Source of the DNA: Vulgatibacter incomptus
GTDB taxonomy: Bacteria > Myxococcota > Myxococcia > Myxococcales > Vulgatibacteraceae
NCBI RefSeq assembly: GCF_001263175.1
Contig: NZ_CP012332.1
Location: forward strand, 986,001-1,050,000
Direction: 5' to 3'
Length of the DNA stretch: 64,000 nt
In this document: one piece after another, positions 1-8,142 of the stretch
How positions within the stretch are numbered: position 1 is the first letter of the stretch
Layout: each line of letters starts with the position of its first letter
Position numbers and translations under genes: made by a program
The notes under the pieces: generated by a model
Databases searched by the model: none
The model's input: the letters and a program-made list of their open reading frames with translations, nothing else
Told to the model about the DNA's origin: nothing

Positions 1-285
1 GCAGAGCTGCTCGAGCCTCGAGGCGCCGGCGGATTCGGCGCGGATCGCGCGCTCGGCGTCGGCGGAGAGGGCCGGCTGCTGGAGAGCGGGCAGGAAGCGC
101 GCCTCGCACCACGGCTCGCGCAGGTGATACTGGCGCTCGAGGTTGCGCTTCACCTCGGCGGGAACGGGCTTCTCGGCGTCGAACGGCCCGCCGGGCGCGG
201 CGCGCATCAGCACGAAGCTCAAGGTGAAGATCACCAGGAGCACCGGGACGATCCCGAGGATCCGGCGCAGGAGGTAGCGGCCCAT
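1..285 (-). CDS. Peptide ABC transporter permease, OppB/DppB type (partial)
   Basis: Only the first 95 codons are visible; the rest lies beyond the left edge. The ATG is at 285, immediately after the stop of the upstream substrate-binding protein gene, so the two are surely co-transcribed. The N-terminus, MGRYLLRRILGIVPVLLVIF, gives the basic start and first membrane helix typical of OppB/DppB permeases. It is followed by the usual MRAAPGGPF stretch and a periplasmic segment. Members of this family form one half of the inner-membrane channel that imports di- and oligopeptides. The exact substrate cannot be told from this fragment. Confidence 0.9.
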   Translation of the reverse strand, partial: MGRYLLRRILGIVPVLLVIFTLSFVLMRAAPGGPFDAEKPVPAEVKRNLERQYHLREPWCEARFLPALQQPALSADAERAIRAESAGASRLEQLC

Positions 286-1947
286 CTACTTGGACTCCAG
301 CCAGATGTCGCGCAGCGGGTGGATGTCCTGGGCGTTCGGGTACCACCCCTTCACCCAGGAGCCCTGCAGCGTCTTCTGCGAGTAGAAGTAGACCGGCAGC
401 ACCGGCAGCTCGTCGACCAGGATCGCCTCGGCCTTCGCGTAGAGCTCGTAGCGCGACTTCGTGTCCAGGCGGGTGAGGGCCTCGTCGATCAGGCGGTCGT
501 ACTCGGCGTTGCTCCACCTCGCCTCGTTCATCTCCGCGCCGGTCACGAACATCGAGAGGAACGAGTAGGGATCCTGGAAGTCGCCTGTCCAGCCGGCCCG
601 GGCGATCTGGAAATAGCCCTCGGTCCGGTTGTTCATGTAGACCTTCCACTCCTGGTTCACGATCTCCACGTCGATCCCGAGCTCCTTCTTCCACATCTGC
701 TGGAGCGCCTCGGCCACCATCCGATGCCCTTCGTGGGTGTTGTAGATGAGCTCGATGGGCGGCATGCGCTTGCCTCCGGGGCCGTAGCCCGCAGCGGCGA
801 GGAGCTTGCGCGCTCCCTCCGGATCGTAGGGGTTCCCGGGAGGCGGCACGTAGCCCTCGTCCACGAAGAGGTCGGGCACCACGGTGCCGGCGGGCCGCTC
901 TCCTCCCCTCATGACGAACTTCACGATCGACTCCTTGTCGATCGACATGTCGAGGGCCTTGCGGACTCTCTTGTCCTTCAGCGCCGAGGCGGGCGAGTCG
1001 TCCCGCAGGTTGAACCAATAGAAATACGTCGTGAGATCGCGGCTCGTGCGGTAGTCGCTCCGGGTCGCCAGGTAGTCGAGATACTCCTGGGGCGGCTTGG
1101 TGTCGGAGCCGATCCAGTCGAGCTCGCCGGTGCGGTAGAGGCGCATCATCGCGTAGTTGTCGTCGGAGACGACGAACACCGCCTTGTCGAGCCTCACCTC
1201 GTCGCGTCCCCAATAGGTGAGGCTCTTGCCAAGCTCGATCTCGTAGTTGATCACCCACTTCGAGAGCACGAACGGACCGTTGGTCACGATGTGCTCGGGG
1301 CGCGTCCACTCGATGCCCCACTTCTCGACGATCTCGCGCGGGACCGGCGTGAACGGGCCGAACGAGAGCAGCTCCACGAACCACGGAATCGGCCTCTCGA
1401 GCTTCACCTCGAGGGTGCGATCGTCGAGGGCCTTCAGGCCCACCGCGTCCGCCGGCCCGATGCCGTCGGCGAAGGCCTTTCCGCCCTCGAGATCCCAGAG
1501 CAGCGCCGCGTACTGGGCGCCGGTCTCCGGGGCGAGCACGCGCTTCCACGACCACTCGAAGTCGGCCGCCGTGACGGGCCTCCCGTTCGACCACTTCGCG
1601 TCGGGGCGCAAATGAAACAAGAAGTGCTTTCCGTCTTCACTCTCCTCGTAGCGATCCGCGACGCCGGGCAGCGGCTTCAGCGTGCGCGGGTCGTAGCGCA
1701 TCAGGCCTTCGAAGAGGTTGCGCGAGACGTTGAAGCCCGGTGAGTCGTACGCTTTTCCGGGATCGATCGACTCCGGCTCGGCGCCGCCCCCCAGGTAGAA
1801 GACGTTCTCGTGGCGCGGGCGGCTCGCGGGGCCATAGGTCGCGCCGTCCCGCTTGCACGACGGCAGGAGGAGGGCGATCGACAGACACGACAGCAGGAGG
1901 CGCGGAATCAAGGTCGGTGGGTCTCGGTCGAGCGCGGCTGCGCGCAT
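286..1947 (-). CDS. Peptide ABC transporter substrate-binding lipoprotein (OppA/SBP_bac_5 family)
   Basis: The 553-aa product has the length and sequence of family-5 solute-binding proteins (OppA, DppA, NikA). It starts with a lipoprotein signal peptide ending in the lipobox LLPSC near residue 31. The mature part opens with the typical LGGGAEPESIDPGKAYDS segment, followed by FEGLMRYDPRT, LRPDAKWSNGRPVTAADF and, later, RVRKALDMSIDKESIV. It should capture peptides in the periplasm and hand them to the permease whose gene follows directly on the same strand. No clear Shine-Dalgarno precedes the ATG at 1947. A TTG 12 codons downstream is a possible alternative start and would still keep the lipobox. 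Confidence 0.95.
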   Translation of the reverse strand: MRAAALDRDPPTLIPRLLLSCLSIALLLPSCKRDGATYGPASRPRHENVFYLGGGAEPESIDPGKAYDSPGFNVSRNLFEGLMRYDPRTLKPLPGVADRYEESEDGKHFLFHLRPDAKWSNGRPVTAADFEWSWKRVLAPETGAQYAALLWDLEGGKAFADGIGPADAVGLKALDDRTLEVKLERPIPWFVELLSFGPFTPVPREIVEKWGIEWTRPEHIVTNGPFVLSKWVINYEIELGKSLTYWGRDEVRLDKAVFVVSDDNYAMMRLYRTGELDWIGSDTKPPQEYLDYLATRSDYRTSRDLTTYFYWFNLRDDSPASALKDKRVRKALDMSIDKESIVKFVMRGGERPAGTVVPDLFVDEGYVPPPGNPYDPEGARKLLAAAGYGPGGKRMPPIELIYNTHEGHRMVAEALQQMWKKELGIDVEIVNQEWKVYMNNRTEGYFQIARAGWTGDFQDPYSFLSMFVTGAEMNEARWSNAEYDRLIDEALTRLDTKSRYELYAKAEAILVDELPVLPVYFYSQKTLQGSWVKGWYPNAQDIHPLRDIWLESK

Positions 1948-1973
1948 GTGTCAAACGGTCCCGGGGTCGGCCG

Positions 1974-2189
1974 TCAACCGGCCGGGCGTGGGGAACCTTC
2001 CCGGCGGGGCGGGTGCTCGTAGAAGATCACCATGCTCAGGCAGTGATACTCCTCGTCGGACGACTGGACCACCACTCGATCGACGATCCGGAGATCGCGG
2101 TGGGTGGCGAGCCACTGGCTGACGGCCGAGCCCAGCTCTTCCCGATCTCTAGCTCGGGTCGCCGAAAACACCTTCACGCCCGTGAACAT
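1974..2189 (-). CDS. Small conserved protein of 71 aa, function unknown
   Basis: The frame is open further upstream, but the ATG at 2189 has a good ribosome-binding site (GGAGG about 8 bases before it), and the peptide from there looks like a real compact protein. It begins MFTGVKVFSATRARDREELG, with an alternating hydrophobic pattern (KVFSAT, RIVDRVVVQSS, CLSMVIFY) that suggests a small alpha/beta fold of about 58 residues and a short charged tail. There is no signal peptide or membrane segment. I recall similar short cytosolic proteins of unknown role from myxobacterial-type genomes but cannot name the family. It is divergent from the PHP gene and lies 26 bp upstream of the substrate-binding protein gene on the same strand. 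Confidence 0.7.
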   Translation of the reverse strand: MFTGVKVFSATRARDREELGSAVSQWLATHRDLRIVDRVVVQSSDEEYHCLSMVIFYEHPPRREGSPRPAG

Positions 2190-2331
2190 GGTCCCCGCTC
2201 CCTCCTTCGCCTGCCGTGCGCGAAGGGGCGGGATCTTCCCAGGCGGATCCCGGGGTGTCAAACGGACGTTGCTCCCACGACAGCCCGGCTTCGTGGTATC
2301 CGATCGCGCAATTCGCGCCGCGGAGGGTCCC

Positions 2332-3093
2332 TTGCTCATCGATCTCCATGTCCACTCCAGCCGGACCCCCGGCTGCTCGCTCGATCCGGCTGAGGCGGTG
2401 GCGCGAGCACAGGCCCTGGGCCTGGACGGGATCTGCTTCACCGACCTCGACACGCTGGGCGGCGTGGAGGAGCTCCACGCCCTCCGCGAGAAGGCGTCGA
2501 TCGCGGTGCTCGTGGGAATGGAGGCGGTCACGAACCACGGCCACTTCCTCTGCTTCTTCCCCGATCCCGCCGGCGTCAGGCCGGAGGAGGTCCTGGGCGC
2601 GGAGGCTCCGACCGCCCGCCCGGCGCGGGACGTGGTCGAGGCGGTGCTCGCGAAGGGCGGGGCGGTGGTCGCGGCCCATCCCTACGACCGCGACCTCGAG
2701 AAGCCGATGGGCGACTTCGTCTTCACCCTGCGCAGCCTCACGGCGGTCGAGGGCTACACCGGCACCCGCCGCGTCAACGTGAACGAGCTCGCGATCGAGG
2801 CGGCGGATCACCTCTCCGTGCCTTGCGTGGGCGGCAGCGGCGCGATGGCCGGCTACGACGAGATCGGCACCGCCGCCACGCTCTTCAAGGAGCCGGTGCG
2901 CGACGAAGCCGAGCTGGTGCGGGCGCTTCGGGACGGCGCCGTCTGGGCGGTCGCGGTGGGAGTCCCGCCCCGCTTCCATGGCGACGACGTCGCGGCGCGT
3001 CCTCCGCGCGAAGAGCGGGGCGGGCGCCGCCCCTGGGAACGGCGGGGCGGTCGCGGCGGCGGCCGGGGCCGCGGTGACCGTCGGGGTCGATAA
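2332..3093 (+). CDS. PHP-fold protein with incomplete metal ligands and an RG-rich tail
   Basis: I choose the TTG start at 2332 because GGAGGG lies 4 bases upstream and translation then begins MLIDLHVHSS, the canonical first PHP motif (HxH). The open frame extends to 2104, but the extra residues look non-coding. The 253-aa protein keeps HVH, GMEAV (Glu) and AAHPYDR (His). Two expected motifs are altered: the usual TDH reads FTDLDT, and the usual GSDAH reads GSGAM, so an Asp and two His metal ligands are gone. PHP proteins are usually metal-dependent phosphoesterases. This one may be weakened or have a changed role. The last 30 residues or so are an Arg/Gly-rich low-complexity tail. Confidence 0.8.
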   Translation: MLIDLHVHSSRTPGCSLDPAEAVARAQALGLDGICFTDLDTLGGVEELHALREKASIAVLVGMEAVTNHGHFLCFFPDPAGVRPEEVLGAEAPTARPARDVVEAVLAKGGAVVAAHPYDRDLEKPMGDFVFTLRSLTAVEGYTGTRRVNVNELAIEAADHLSVPCVGGSGAMAGYDEIGTAATLFKEPVRDEAELVRALRDGAVWAVAVGVPPRFHGDDVAARPPREERGGRRPWERRGGRGGGRGRGDRRGR

Positions 3094-3100
3094 CGGGATG

Positions 3101-3121
3101 AACCGGCCTGCCTGGCCGGTT
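3101..3121 (+). terminator. Hairpin after the PHP gene
   Basis: An 8-bp perfect inverted repeat (AACCGGCC / GGCCGGTT) with a 5-base loop lies 8 bases after the stop codon. No T-run follows, so it may be a weak terminator or only an mRNA end-stabilising hairpin. Confidence 0.45.
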
Positions 3122-3181
3122 GGTGCCCGGGCGATGGCAGTCGAGCCACAACGGCGCTCGGGCGCCAGCATGGAGTAGCAC

Positions 3182-3925
3182 GTGAGAAGCACACGGTTCG
3201 TTGCAGCAGCCATCCTCCTCGCCGGTTTCGTGATGGCCGGCTGTGCGAGCCACACGGCGATCCCCGATGAGGATCGCGTCCGGCTCGAGCGCGCCTTGCC
3301 GGGCCGCACCTTCTACCTTCGGCATTCGATGTACGTGGGGCCGTTCTGGTCGGATCGGCAGAAGCTCTTCGTCACCGACGTGGTCCCCGGCGAGATCCCC
3401 TGGGTCGTCAACCCGGCGGGCGTGCCGATGGAGCCGGGCGAGCCGACGGGCGTGATCCCCGCGGGCACCCGGGTGCGCCTCTCGAAGCTCGAGCTCCCCA
3501 CGGGCTTCACCGTGGCGACGCGCGACCCCTTCCTTCCCCGCTACAACCCCTGGGTCTTCCTCGAGGTCGACGGCATGCCCCGCTCGCCGGCTGCGGTGAT
3601 GGTCCTCCGGAGCGACCTCAAGTCCTTCGCCCAGGTGCAGGCCGAGCTCGACCGCTACCTCTCAGTCGACGACCTCGCGCCCATGCTGTCGAAGCTGCCC
3701 CAGGACCTCCTGCGCGCCGTGAAGGAGAAGCGGCTCGTGGAGGGGATGAGCGCGGACCTGGTGGCCGCTTCCTGGGGGTGGCCGGAGCAGCGCAGGCTCT
3801 CGCCGTCCCCCGAGGGCCGCCGCGAGGAGTGGATCTGGCCGTCGGAGCGCCGCAAGGCGGTAATCGTCGGCGATCGCCTCGTCTCCTGGGAAGGGAAGGG
3901 CGCGGCGACCTCCGTCGCCGAGTAG
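3182..3925 (+). CDS. Lipoprotein with SmpA/BamE-like C-terminal motif, function unknown
   Basis: The GTG start at 3182 gives a clean lipoprotein signal peptide, ILLAGFVMAGC, with Cys near residue 21; the product has 247 aa. The middle (about residues 40-140) is unassigned and contains a basic/hydrophobic segment after RTFYLRHSMYVGPFW. The last 60 residues resemble the small BamE/SmpA-type module: VEGMSADLVAASWGWP, then a Trp-rich strand EEWIWP, then VIVGDRLVSWEG. In that family the motif packs as a small alpha/beta domain in envelope lipoproteins. I infer an envelope location; the specific role is unknown. Confidence 0.75.
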   Translation: MRSTRFVAAAILLAGFVMAGCASHTAIPDEDRVRLERALPGRTFYLRHSMYVGPFWSDRQKLFVTDVVPGEIPWVVNPAGVPMEPGEPTGVIPAGTRVRLSKLELPTGFTVATRDPFLPRYNPWVFLEVDGMPRSPAAVMVLRSDLKSFAQVQAELDRYLSVDDLAPMLSKLPQDLLRAVKEKRLVEGMSADLVAASWGWPEQRRLSPSPEGRREEWIWPSERRKAVIVGDRLVSWEGKGAATSVAE

Positions 3926-3958
3926 TCATAGGAAGACTTCTCGTTCGATCCCGGACGC

Positions 3959-3999
3959 GCACGCCCCCAAAGGGCGTGCCTGCCCCGTGAATACGGGGC
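3959..3999. terminator. Two adjacent hairpins between lipoprotein genes
   Basis: GCACGCCC (3959-3966) pairs with GGGCGTGC (3972-3979) across a 5-base loop. Then GCCCCGT (3982-3988) pairs with ACGGGGC (3993-3999) across GAAT. They lie between two same-strand genes. No T-run follows, so the pair could be a terminator, an mRNA-stability element or a protein site. Confidence 0.4.
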
Positions 4000-4066
4000 G
4001 CACTCTGGTCGATCGAGGACGCGGACGAAACGCGTGGGCGCCGGGGCGCTCGAGAGGTCATCCAGA

Positions 4067-4678
4067 ATGCGAACGAGGTTCGACCAGAAGTGGCTGGCGG
4101 TCGCGGCGGTCATCGCCGCGGGCGCGTGTGGTTTCGGCTGCGCGAGCACGCCCAAGACGCCGGCGGACGCCGTCCAGGGCGAGCTCACCGACGCGCCCGA
4201 TTGGGTGCGCAAGGGCTGCTCCGCCTACTTCGGCGATTCGAAGGACAAGCGGATCTGCGGCGTGGGCGCTGCCGGGAGCACCCGGAACGCGGCCCTCGCG
4301 AGGACCGGGGCCATCGCCCGCGGCCGCACCGAGATCGCGCGGTCGCTCGAGGTGCAGGTCCAGGCGATGCTCAAGGACTACCAGGCCAGCACGACTGGAG
4401 GAGAGGCGTTCGGCAGCGCTGCCGCTGACGACCAGCACCTCGTCGACGTGAGCCGCCAGGTGACCGAGACCAGCCTGTCGGGCACCACCCTCGTCGACTC
4501 GTGGATCTCCAAGACGGGGACGTTCTACGCGCTCGTCGCCCTCGACGTCGAAGGCTTCAAGGACGCGGTCTCCAAGATGGAGAACCTCTCGGAGCGTGTC
4601 CGGGCCGCGGTGGTCCAGCGGGCCGACCGCGCCTTCGAGGATCTCGATCGGCAGATCGACAAGCGCCACGAGCGCTGA
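4067..4678 (+). CDS. LPP20-family lipoprotein
   Basis: The ATG at 4067 (GAGAGG about 10 bases upstream) is preferred to the upstream in-frame GTG at 4034 because it gives a proper signal peptide of about 28 residues, ending in Cys within IAAGACGFGC. The 203-aa product matches the LPP20 pattern: DAPDWV, a central ICGVGAAGS, and a long amphipathic helix with LARTGAIARGRTEIARSLE. The C-terminus is coiled-coil-like and charged (VVQRADRAFEDLDRQI). LPP20 proteins are surface or outer-membrane lipoproteins of uncertain function; the fold is often dodecin/DUF541-like. A strong hairpin directly after the stop suggests a monocistronic unit. Confidence 0.8.
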   Translation: MRTRFDQKWLAVAAVIAAGACGFGCASTPKTPADAVQGELTDAPDWVRKGCSAYFGDSKDKRICGVGAAGSTRNAALARTGAIARGRTEIARSLEVQVQAMLKDYQASTTGGEAFGSAAADDQHLVDVSRQVTETSLSGTTLVDSWISKTGTFYALVALDVEGFKDAVSKMENLSERVRAAVVQRADRAFEDLDRQIDKRHER

Positions 4679-4684
4679 AACGAG

Positions 4685-4720
4685 CACGCCGTGTGCGTCC
4701 AGGCGGGCGCACACGGCGTG
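4685..4720. terminator. Bidirectional hairpin terminator
   Basis: A 13-bp perfect inverted repeat (CACGCCGTGTGCG at 4685-4697 with its complement at 4708-4720) with a 10-base loop sits between the convergent LPP20 and M48 protease genes. A TTT within the bases following on the minus strand fits use in that direction. Confidence 0.7.
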
Positions 4721-4732
4721 TGGTAAAGATGC

Positions 4733-5650
4733 CTAGCGCGCCGGCGCAGGAGCCGGGGCGGGGCCGGGGGCCGGAGCGCCGCTTCCGCTCGGAGCGGAAG
4801 GCGCGCCGGTGGACGAGGCCGGCACCGAGGTGTTGCCGAGGAGGCGCGCCTTGATCCGGTCGAAGCCGCCGATGATCTCGGTCTTGCCGGCAGCGCCGCC
4901 CTTGGAGCGGATCGACGCCTCCAGGGTCTTCGCCCGCTCCGCCGGATCGGGGTGCGAAGCGAAGAACTGCTCGAGGGAGCTCGACTTGCCGCTCACCCGG
5001 ACCAGCTCCTGGAAGAAGCGGGGCATCGCCTTGGCGTCGTAGCCGGCGCGGATCAGGTAATCGAGGCCCTTGGTGTCCGCGTCGCGCTCCGCGTCGCGGG
5101 AGTGGCGGGACATGTAGCCCTGGGCCGCGATCCCCGAGGCGATCTGCGTGACGGTCCCGGGCTTCTTCCCGAGGGCGACGGTCGACAGCGCCTCGAGACC
5201 ATAGGCGGTGCCCAGGGACTTCGCTGCGTGTCGCTCGGTCACGTGACCGACCTCGTGCCCCAGCACCGACGCGAGCTCCGCCTCGCTACGCGCCGCGGTG
5301 ATGAGGCCCGAGTACACGTAGATGTGCCCGCCCGGCAGGGCGAAGGCGTTGATCACGCCCGGCTTGTCGATGACCGTGAAGGTGTAGCGGACGCCCTTCC
5401 GCTTGTCCCCGGACGCCGCGACGATCTTCTGACCGAGCTGGTTCACCCAGGCCTGCACCTCCGGGTCGTTCAGGACCTTCTCCTGCTTGTCCACGTCGGC
5501 GGAGAGCTGCTTGCCCAGCGAGACCTCCTCGGAGAGGGGCAGGAGCAGCTCGCCGAGGGTGCCGGTGCCCTTGTCCATGGTCTTGTTGACGGAGGCGCAG
5601 CCGGCGAGGCCCGCGGCCAGGAAGAAGAGGATCGGCAGCTTCAATCGCAT
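4733..5650 (-). CDS. M48 family metalloprotease lipoprotein (BepA/YggG-like)
   Basis: The 305-aa product starts at the ATG at 5650, which gives the signal MRLKLPILFFLAAGLAGC with a lipobox Cys. The catalytic zinc motif HEVGH is present in LGHEVGHVTERH, and the third ligand Glu lies in RDAERDADTKGL. The preceding strand FALPGGHIYVYSGLI is typical of the family. Related periplasmic M48 lipoproteins work in outer-membrane protein quality control. The final 45 residues are Pro/Ala/Ser-rich and probably unstructured. The gene is divergent from holB; its start lies 81 bp from the holB start. Confidence 0.93.
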   Translation of the reverse strand: MRLKLPILFFLAAGLAGCASVNKTMDKGTGTLGELLLPLSEEVSLGKQLSADVDKQEKVLNDPEVQAWVNQLGQKIVAASGDKRKGVRYTFTVIDKPGVINAFALPGGHIYVYSGLITAARSEAELASVLGHEVGHVTERHAAKSLGTAYGLEALSTVALGKKPGTVTQIASGIAAQGYMSRHSRDAERDADTKGLDYLIRAGYDAKAMPRFFQELVRVSGKSSSLEQFFASHPDPAERAKTLEASIRSKGGAAGKTEIIGGFDRIKARLLGNTSVPASSTGAPSAPSGSGAPAPGPAPAPAPAR

Positions 5651-5731
5651 GAATGCTCCATTCAGGCGCCTGCGGCGCCATTTCGAAACCAGGATCGTGC
5701 GGCGTTGCGGGAGCGTTCCGGCCCCCGTAGG

Positions 5732-6793
5732 ATGCCCGCCGCCTTGAACCTCTCGTCCATCTTCGGCCAGCCCCGTGCCACTTCGATGCTCCGCTCCGCG
5801 CTGGAGCGGCGGAGGATCCACCACGCCTGGCTCTTCGCCGGGCCGGAAGGGGTGGGCAAGGAGGCCGCCGCGCGGGCCTTCGCCGCCTCGCTCCTCTGCC
5901 GGGCGGGCGGGGGTGAACCGGTGGTAGAGGCGTGCGGCACCTGCCCGTCATGCCAGAAGCTCGACCGCGGGGTCCATCCCGATCTGGTGGAGATCCTCCC
6001 CGAGGCCGAGGCGGTCGCCCGCAAGCGGATCGCGCGGGAGGACCTGCCCAAGGCTCCGTCGCGGGAGCTGAAGATCGACCAGATTCGCAAGCTTCAGGCG
6101 TCCCTTTCCCTGGCGCCCCTCGAGGGCCCGCGCAGGGTCGTCGTGATGATCGGTGCGGACACCCTGAACGCCCCGGCGCAGAATGCATTTCTGAAGACGC
6201 TGGAAGAGCCCCCCACCGGCACGCACATCGTCCTCCTGGCGGATACCGCTGACGCACTCCTCCCCACCACCCGCTCCCGCTGCGTGAGGGTCCCGTTCGC
6301 CCCGCTGCCCCTCGAGCTCGTGGCCGAGAGGGTGGCCGAGCAGACCGGCGACGGCCTCGAGCGGGCCAGGCTCCGTGCGGCGCTGGCAGGGGGATCCCTC
6401 GGCGCCGCCCTCCGGATCGACGGCCCGGCCCTCGAGTCCCGCGGCCGGATCCTGGAGGCGATCGAGGCGCTGGATCCGGCGGATCTGCGCCCGCTCCTCC
6501 GCCTGGCCGAGGAGCTGGGCGGCAAGGGCCGCGAGGAGAGCGAGCTGGCACTCGACGTGGTGGCGCTCTTCTACCGGGACGCGGCCCTCGGAGCGGAGGG
6601 AGTCTCCGATGACGCCCTCGCCAACCAGGATCAGGCGGCGCTGGTCCGAGCCGCCGCGGCGCGGGGAGCGGAGGACGCCCTCCGCCGCCACCGCCTCGCC
6701 CTCCGCGCCAAAGCGGCGATCGGCCGCCACGCCATGGGGCGCCTCGCCTTCGAGCGCATGCTCCTCGGCTTCGTGATGCCGGAGGAGGCATGA
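5732..6793 (+). CDS. holB: DNA polymerase III subunit delta prime
   Basis: The 353-aa protein is a clamp-loader AAA+ subunit. From the ATG at 5732 it opens with SSIFGQPRATSMLRSALE, as delta-prime proteins do. It then has a P-loop (GPEGVGKEAAA), the zinc-binding Cys cluster (LLC, then CGTCPSC), and the conserved NAFLKTLEEPP and TRSRC (sensor 1/SRC) motifs. The open frame runs far upstream of 5732, antisense to the M48 gene, and is not coding there. Its stop overlaps the holA start (ATGA), so delta prime and delta are translationally coupled, which suits two subunits of one complex. The four-gene operon continues with metG and a HEAT-repeat gene. Confidence 0.95.
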   Translation: MPAALNLSSIFGQPRATSMLRSALERRRIHHAWLFAGPEGVGKEAAARAFAASLLCRAGGGEPVVEACGTCPSCQKLDRGVHPDLVEILPEAEAVARKRIAREDLPKAPSRELKIDQIRKLQASLSLAPLEGPRRVVVMIGADTLNAPAQNAFLKTLEEPPTGTHIVLLADTADALLPTTRSRCVRVPFAPLPLELVAERVAEQTGDGLERARLRAALAGGSLGAALRIDGPALESRGRILEAIEALDPADLRPLLRLAEELGGKGREESELALDVVALFYRDAALGAEGVSDDALANQDQAALVRAAAARGAEDALRRHRLALRAKAAIGRHAMGRLAFERMLLGFVMPEEA

Positions 6794-8058
6794 GCGGATT
6801 GGAACCGATCCTCGCCCAGGCGCGCTCCGGGAAGGCGCCGGCGATCCTCCTCTTCCACGGGGAGGAGTTCCTCGCCCGCAAGGCGGCGGAGGAGATCGTC
6901 GACCTGCTCGTGCCCGCCGGCCAGCGCGACCTGAACCTCGCCGTCCTGGAGGCGGCGGCCTCGCCAGGGGAGGTCGCGAGGGAGCTCGCCACCGTCCCCA
7001 TGTTCCGCGGGACGAAGGTGGTCTGGCTTCGGGATCCGGAGTTCCTGGCGCCGCGCAAGGCGGCCCGCGGGGACCAGCTCGCGCGCCTCCGGGAGCTCTG
7101 GGAGCAGGGCCGCCAGAAGGAGGCGGCGCGGCGGCTCCTCGCGCTGGCGCAGAAGGCCGGGATCGATCCCGCCACCGCGTCCGCAGCCCAGTGGAAGGAC
7201 GAGGCGGGCCTCGATCCCTCCGGCGCCGACCTCGAGTTCTGCAGGGACGCCGCAAACTTCGCCGCGACGGAGCAGATCCCGCCCCCCGGCACCGACACCG
7301 CGGAGCTGGACCGGCTCTTCGCCGCCGGGATCCCGGCAGGGAACCACCTGGTGGTCTCTGCGTCGGGCATCGACGGGAGGCTGGCGCTCTACAAGAAGCT
7401 CAAGGACCTGGGCGCTGAAGTCTCGTTCAAGGCCCAGGGGCGGGAGAAGCGCGACGTGGGCGAGCTCTGCCGCGAGGCGGTGGAGCCGCTGGGCAAGCGG
7501 ATCGCGCCGGCCGCGATCGCGCGCCTCGATACCCTGGTGGGCGGCGAGCAGGTCCGGCTCCTCCACGCCGAGCTGGAGAAGGTGGCGCTATACGTCGGCG
7601 AGCGGCCGACCATCGAGGCCGCCGACGTGGACGCGGTGGTCGAGGCTTCACGGGAGGTGGAGTTCCTCCTCACGAACTCCGTTGAGAAGCGCGATCTCGC
7701 CGGAGCCGTGGAGGGCCTCTCCCAGATCCTCGACGCGGGCGGCGGGCTCCCGCAGGTGGTGGCCTCCGTCGCCACCTGCGTCCGCCAGCTCCTCGCGGCC
7801 CAGGAGGCCACCCGGGCGACCGGCGGGCGAATCCCCGGCTTCGGCGCCGGAGCGAGCGCGTGGGTGGCCGCGTTCAACGACGCGGGCCTGAAGATGGGCA
7901 ACCCCAACGCGGCGAAGTTCAAGGCCGAGGCCGCCGCGCGCTTCGGGCGGGACGAGCTCCTCTGGGCCCTCATCGCCGCCGCCGACGCCGACCTTGAAGT
8001 GAAGAGCGGGGGAGGGCGCCTCGTGGTCGAGCGCCTGCTCTGGGACCTCTGCAAGTAG
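6790..8058 (+). CDS. holA: DNA polymerase III subunit delta, with extra internal segment
   Basis: Delta opens the sliding clamp within the clamp loader. The N-terminal ILLFHGEEFLARKAAEEI, the MFRGTKVVWLRD strand, the DGRLALYKKLKDLG motif and the C-terminal FLLTNSVEKRDLAGAV helices are family features. At 422 aa it is about 80 residues longer than the usual 330-345. The excess lies at about residues 84-167, between WLRDPEFL and LDRLFAAGIPAGNHLVV; it is Arg/Ala/Gln-rich, partly helical and then Pro-rich. The gene starts inside the holB stop codon (4-bp overlap), which implies a fixed expression ratio for the two subunits. Confidence 0.92.
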   Translation: MSGLEPILAQARSGKAPAILLFHGEEFLARKAAEEIVDLLVPAGQRDLNLAVLEAAASPGEVARELATVPMFRGTKVVWLRDPEFLAPRKAARGDQLARLRELWEQGRQKEAARRLLALAQKAGIDPATASAAQWKDEAGLDPSGADLEFCRDAANFAATEQIPPPGTDTAELDRLFAAGIPAGNHLVVSASGIDGRLALYKKLKDLGAEVSFKAQGREKRDVGELCREAVEPLGKRIAPAAIARLDTLVGGEQVRLLHAELEKVALYVGERPTIEAADVDAVVEASREVEFLLTNSVEKRDLAGAVEGLSQILDAGGGLPQVVASVATCVRQLLAAQEATRATGGRIPGFGAGASAWVAAFNDAGLKMGNPNAAKFKAEAAARFGRDELLWALIAAADADLEVKSGGGRLVVERLLWDLCK

Positions 8059-8142
8059 GTTTCCAGCTCCGCGGATTTGCTTTACCGCGAAGGGCGCGGT
8101 GGCTAGGTTCGCCCCTCATTCCTCTCCCAGAGGCAACGGCTC

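Noticed and set aside
124-1743. 539-codon plus-strand frame over the substrate-binding protein gene
   Set aside because: The minus-strand solute-binding protein matches its family over its whole length; the plus frame has no recognisable pattern.
4952-5731. N-terminal extension of holB back to 4952
   Set aside because: That stretch is antisense to the M48 protease gene; the delta-prime family begins at the ATG at 5732.
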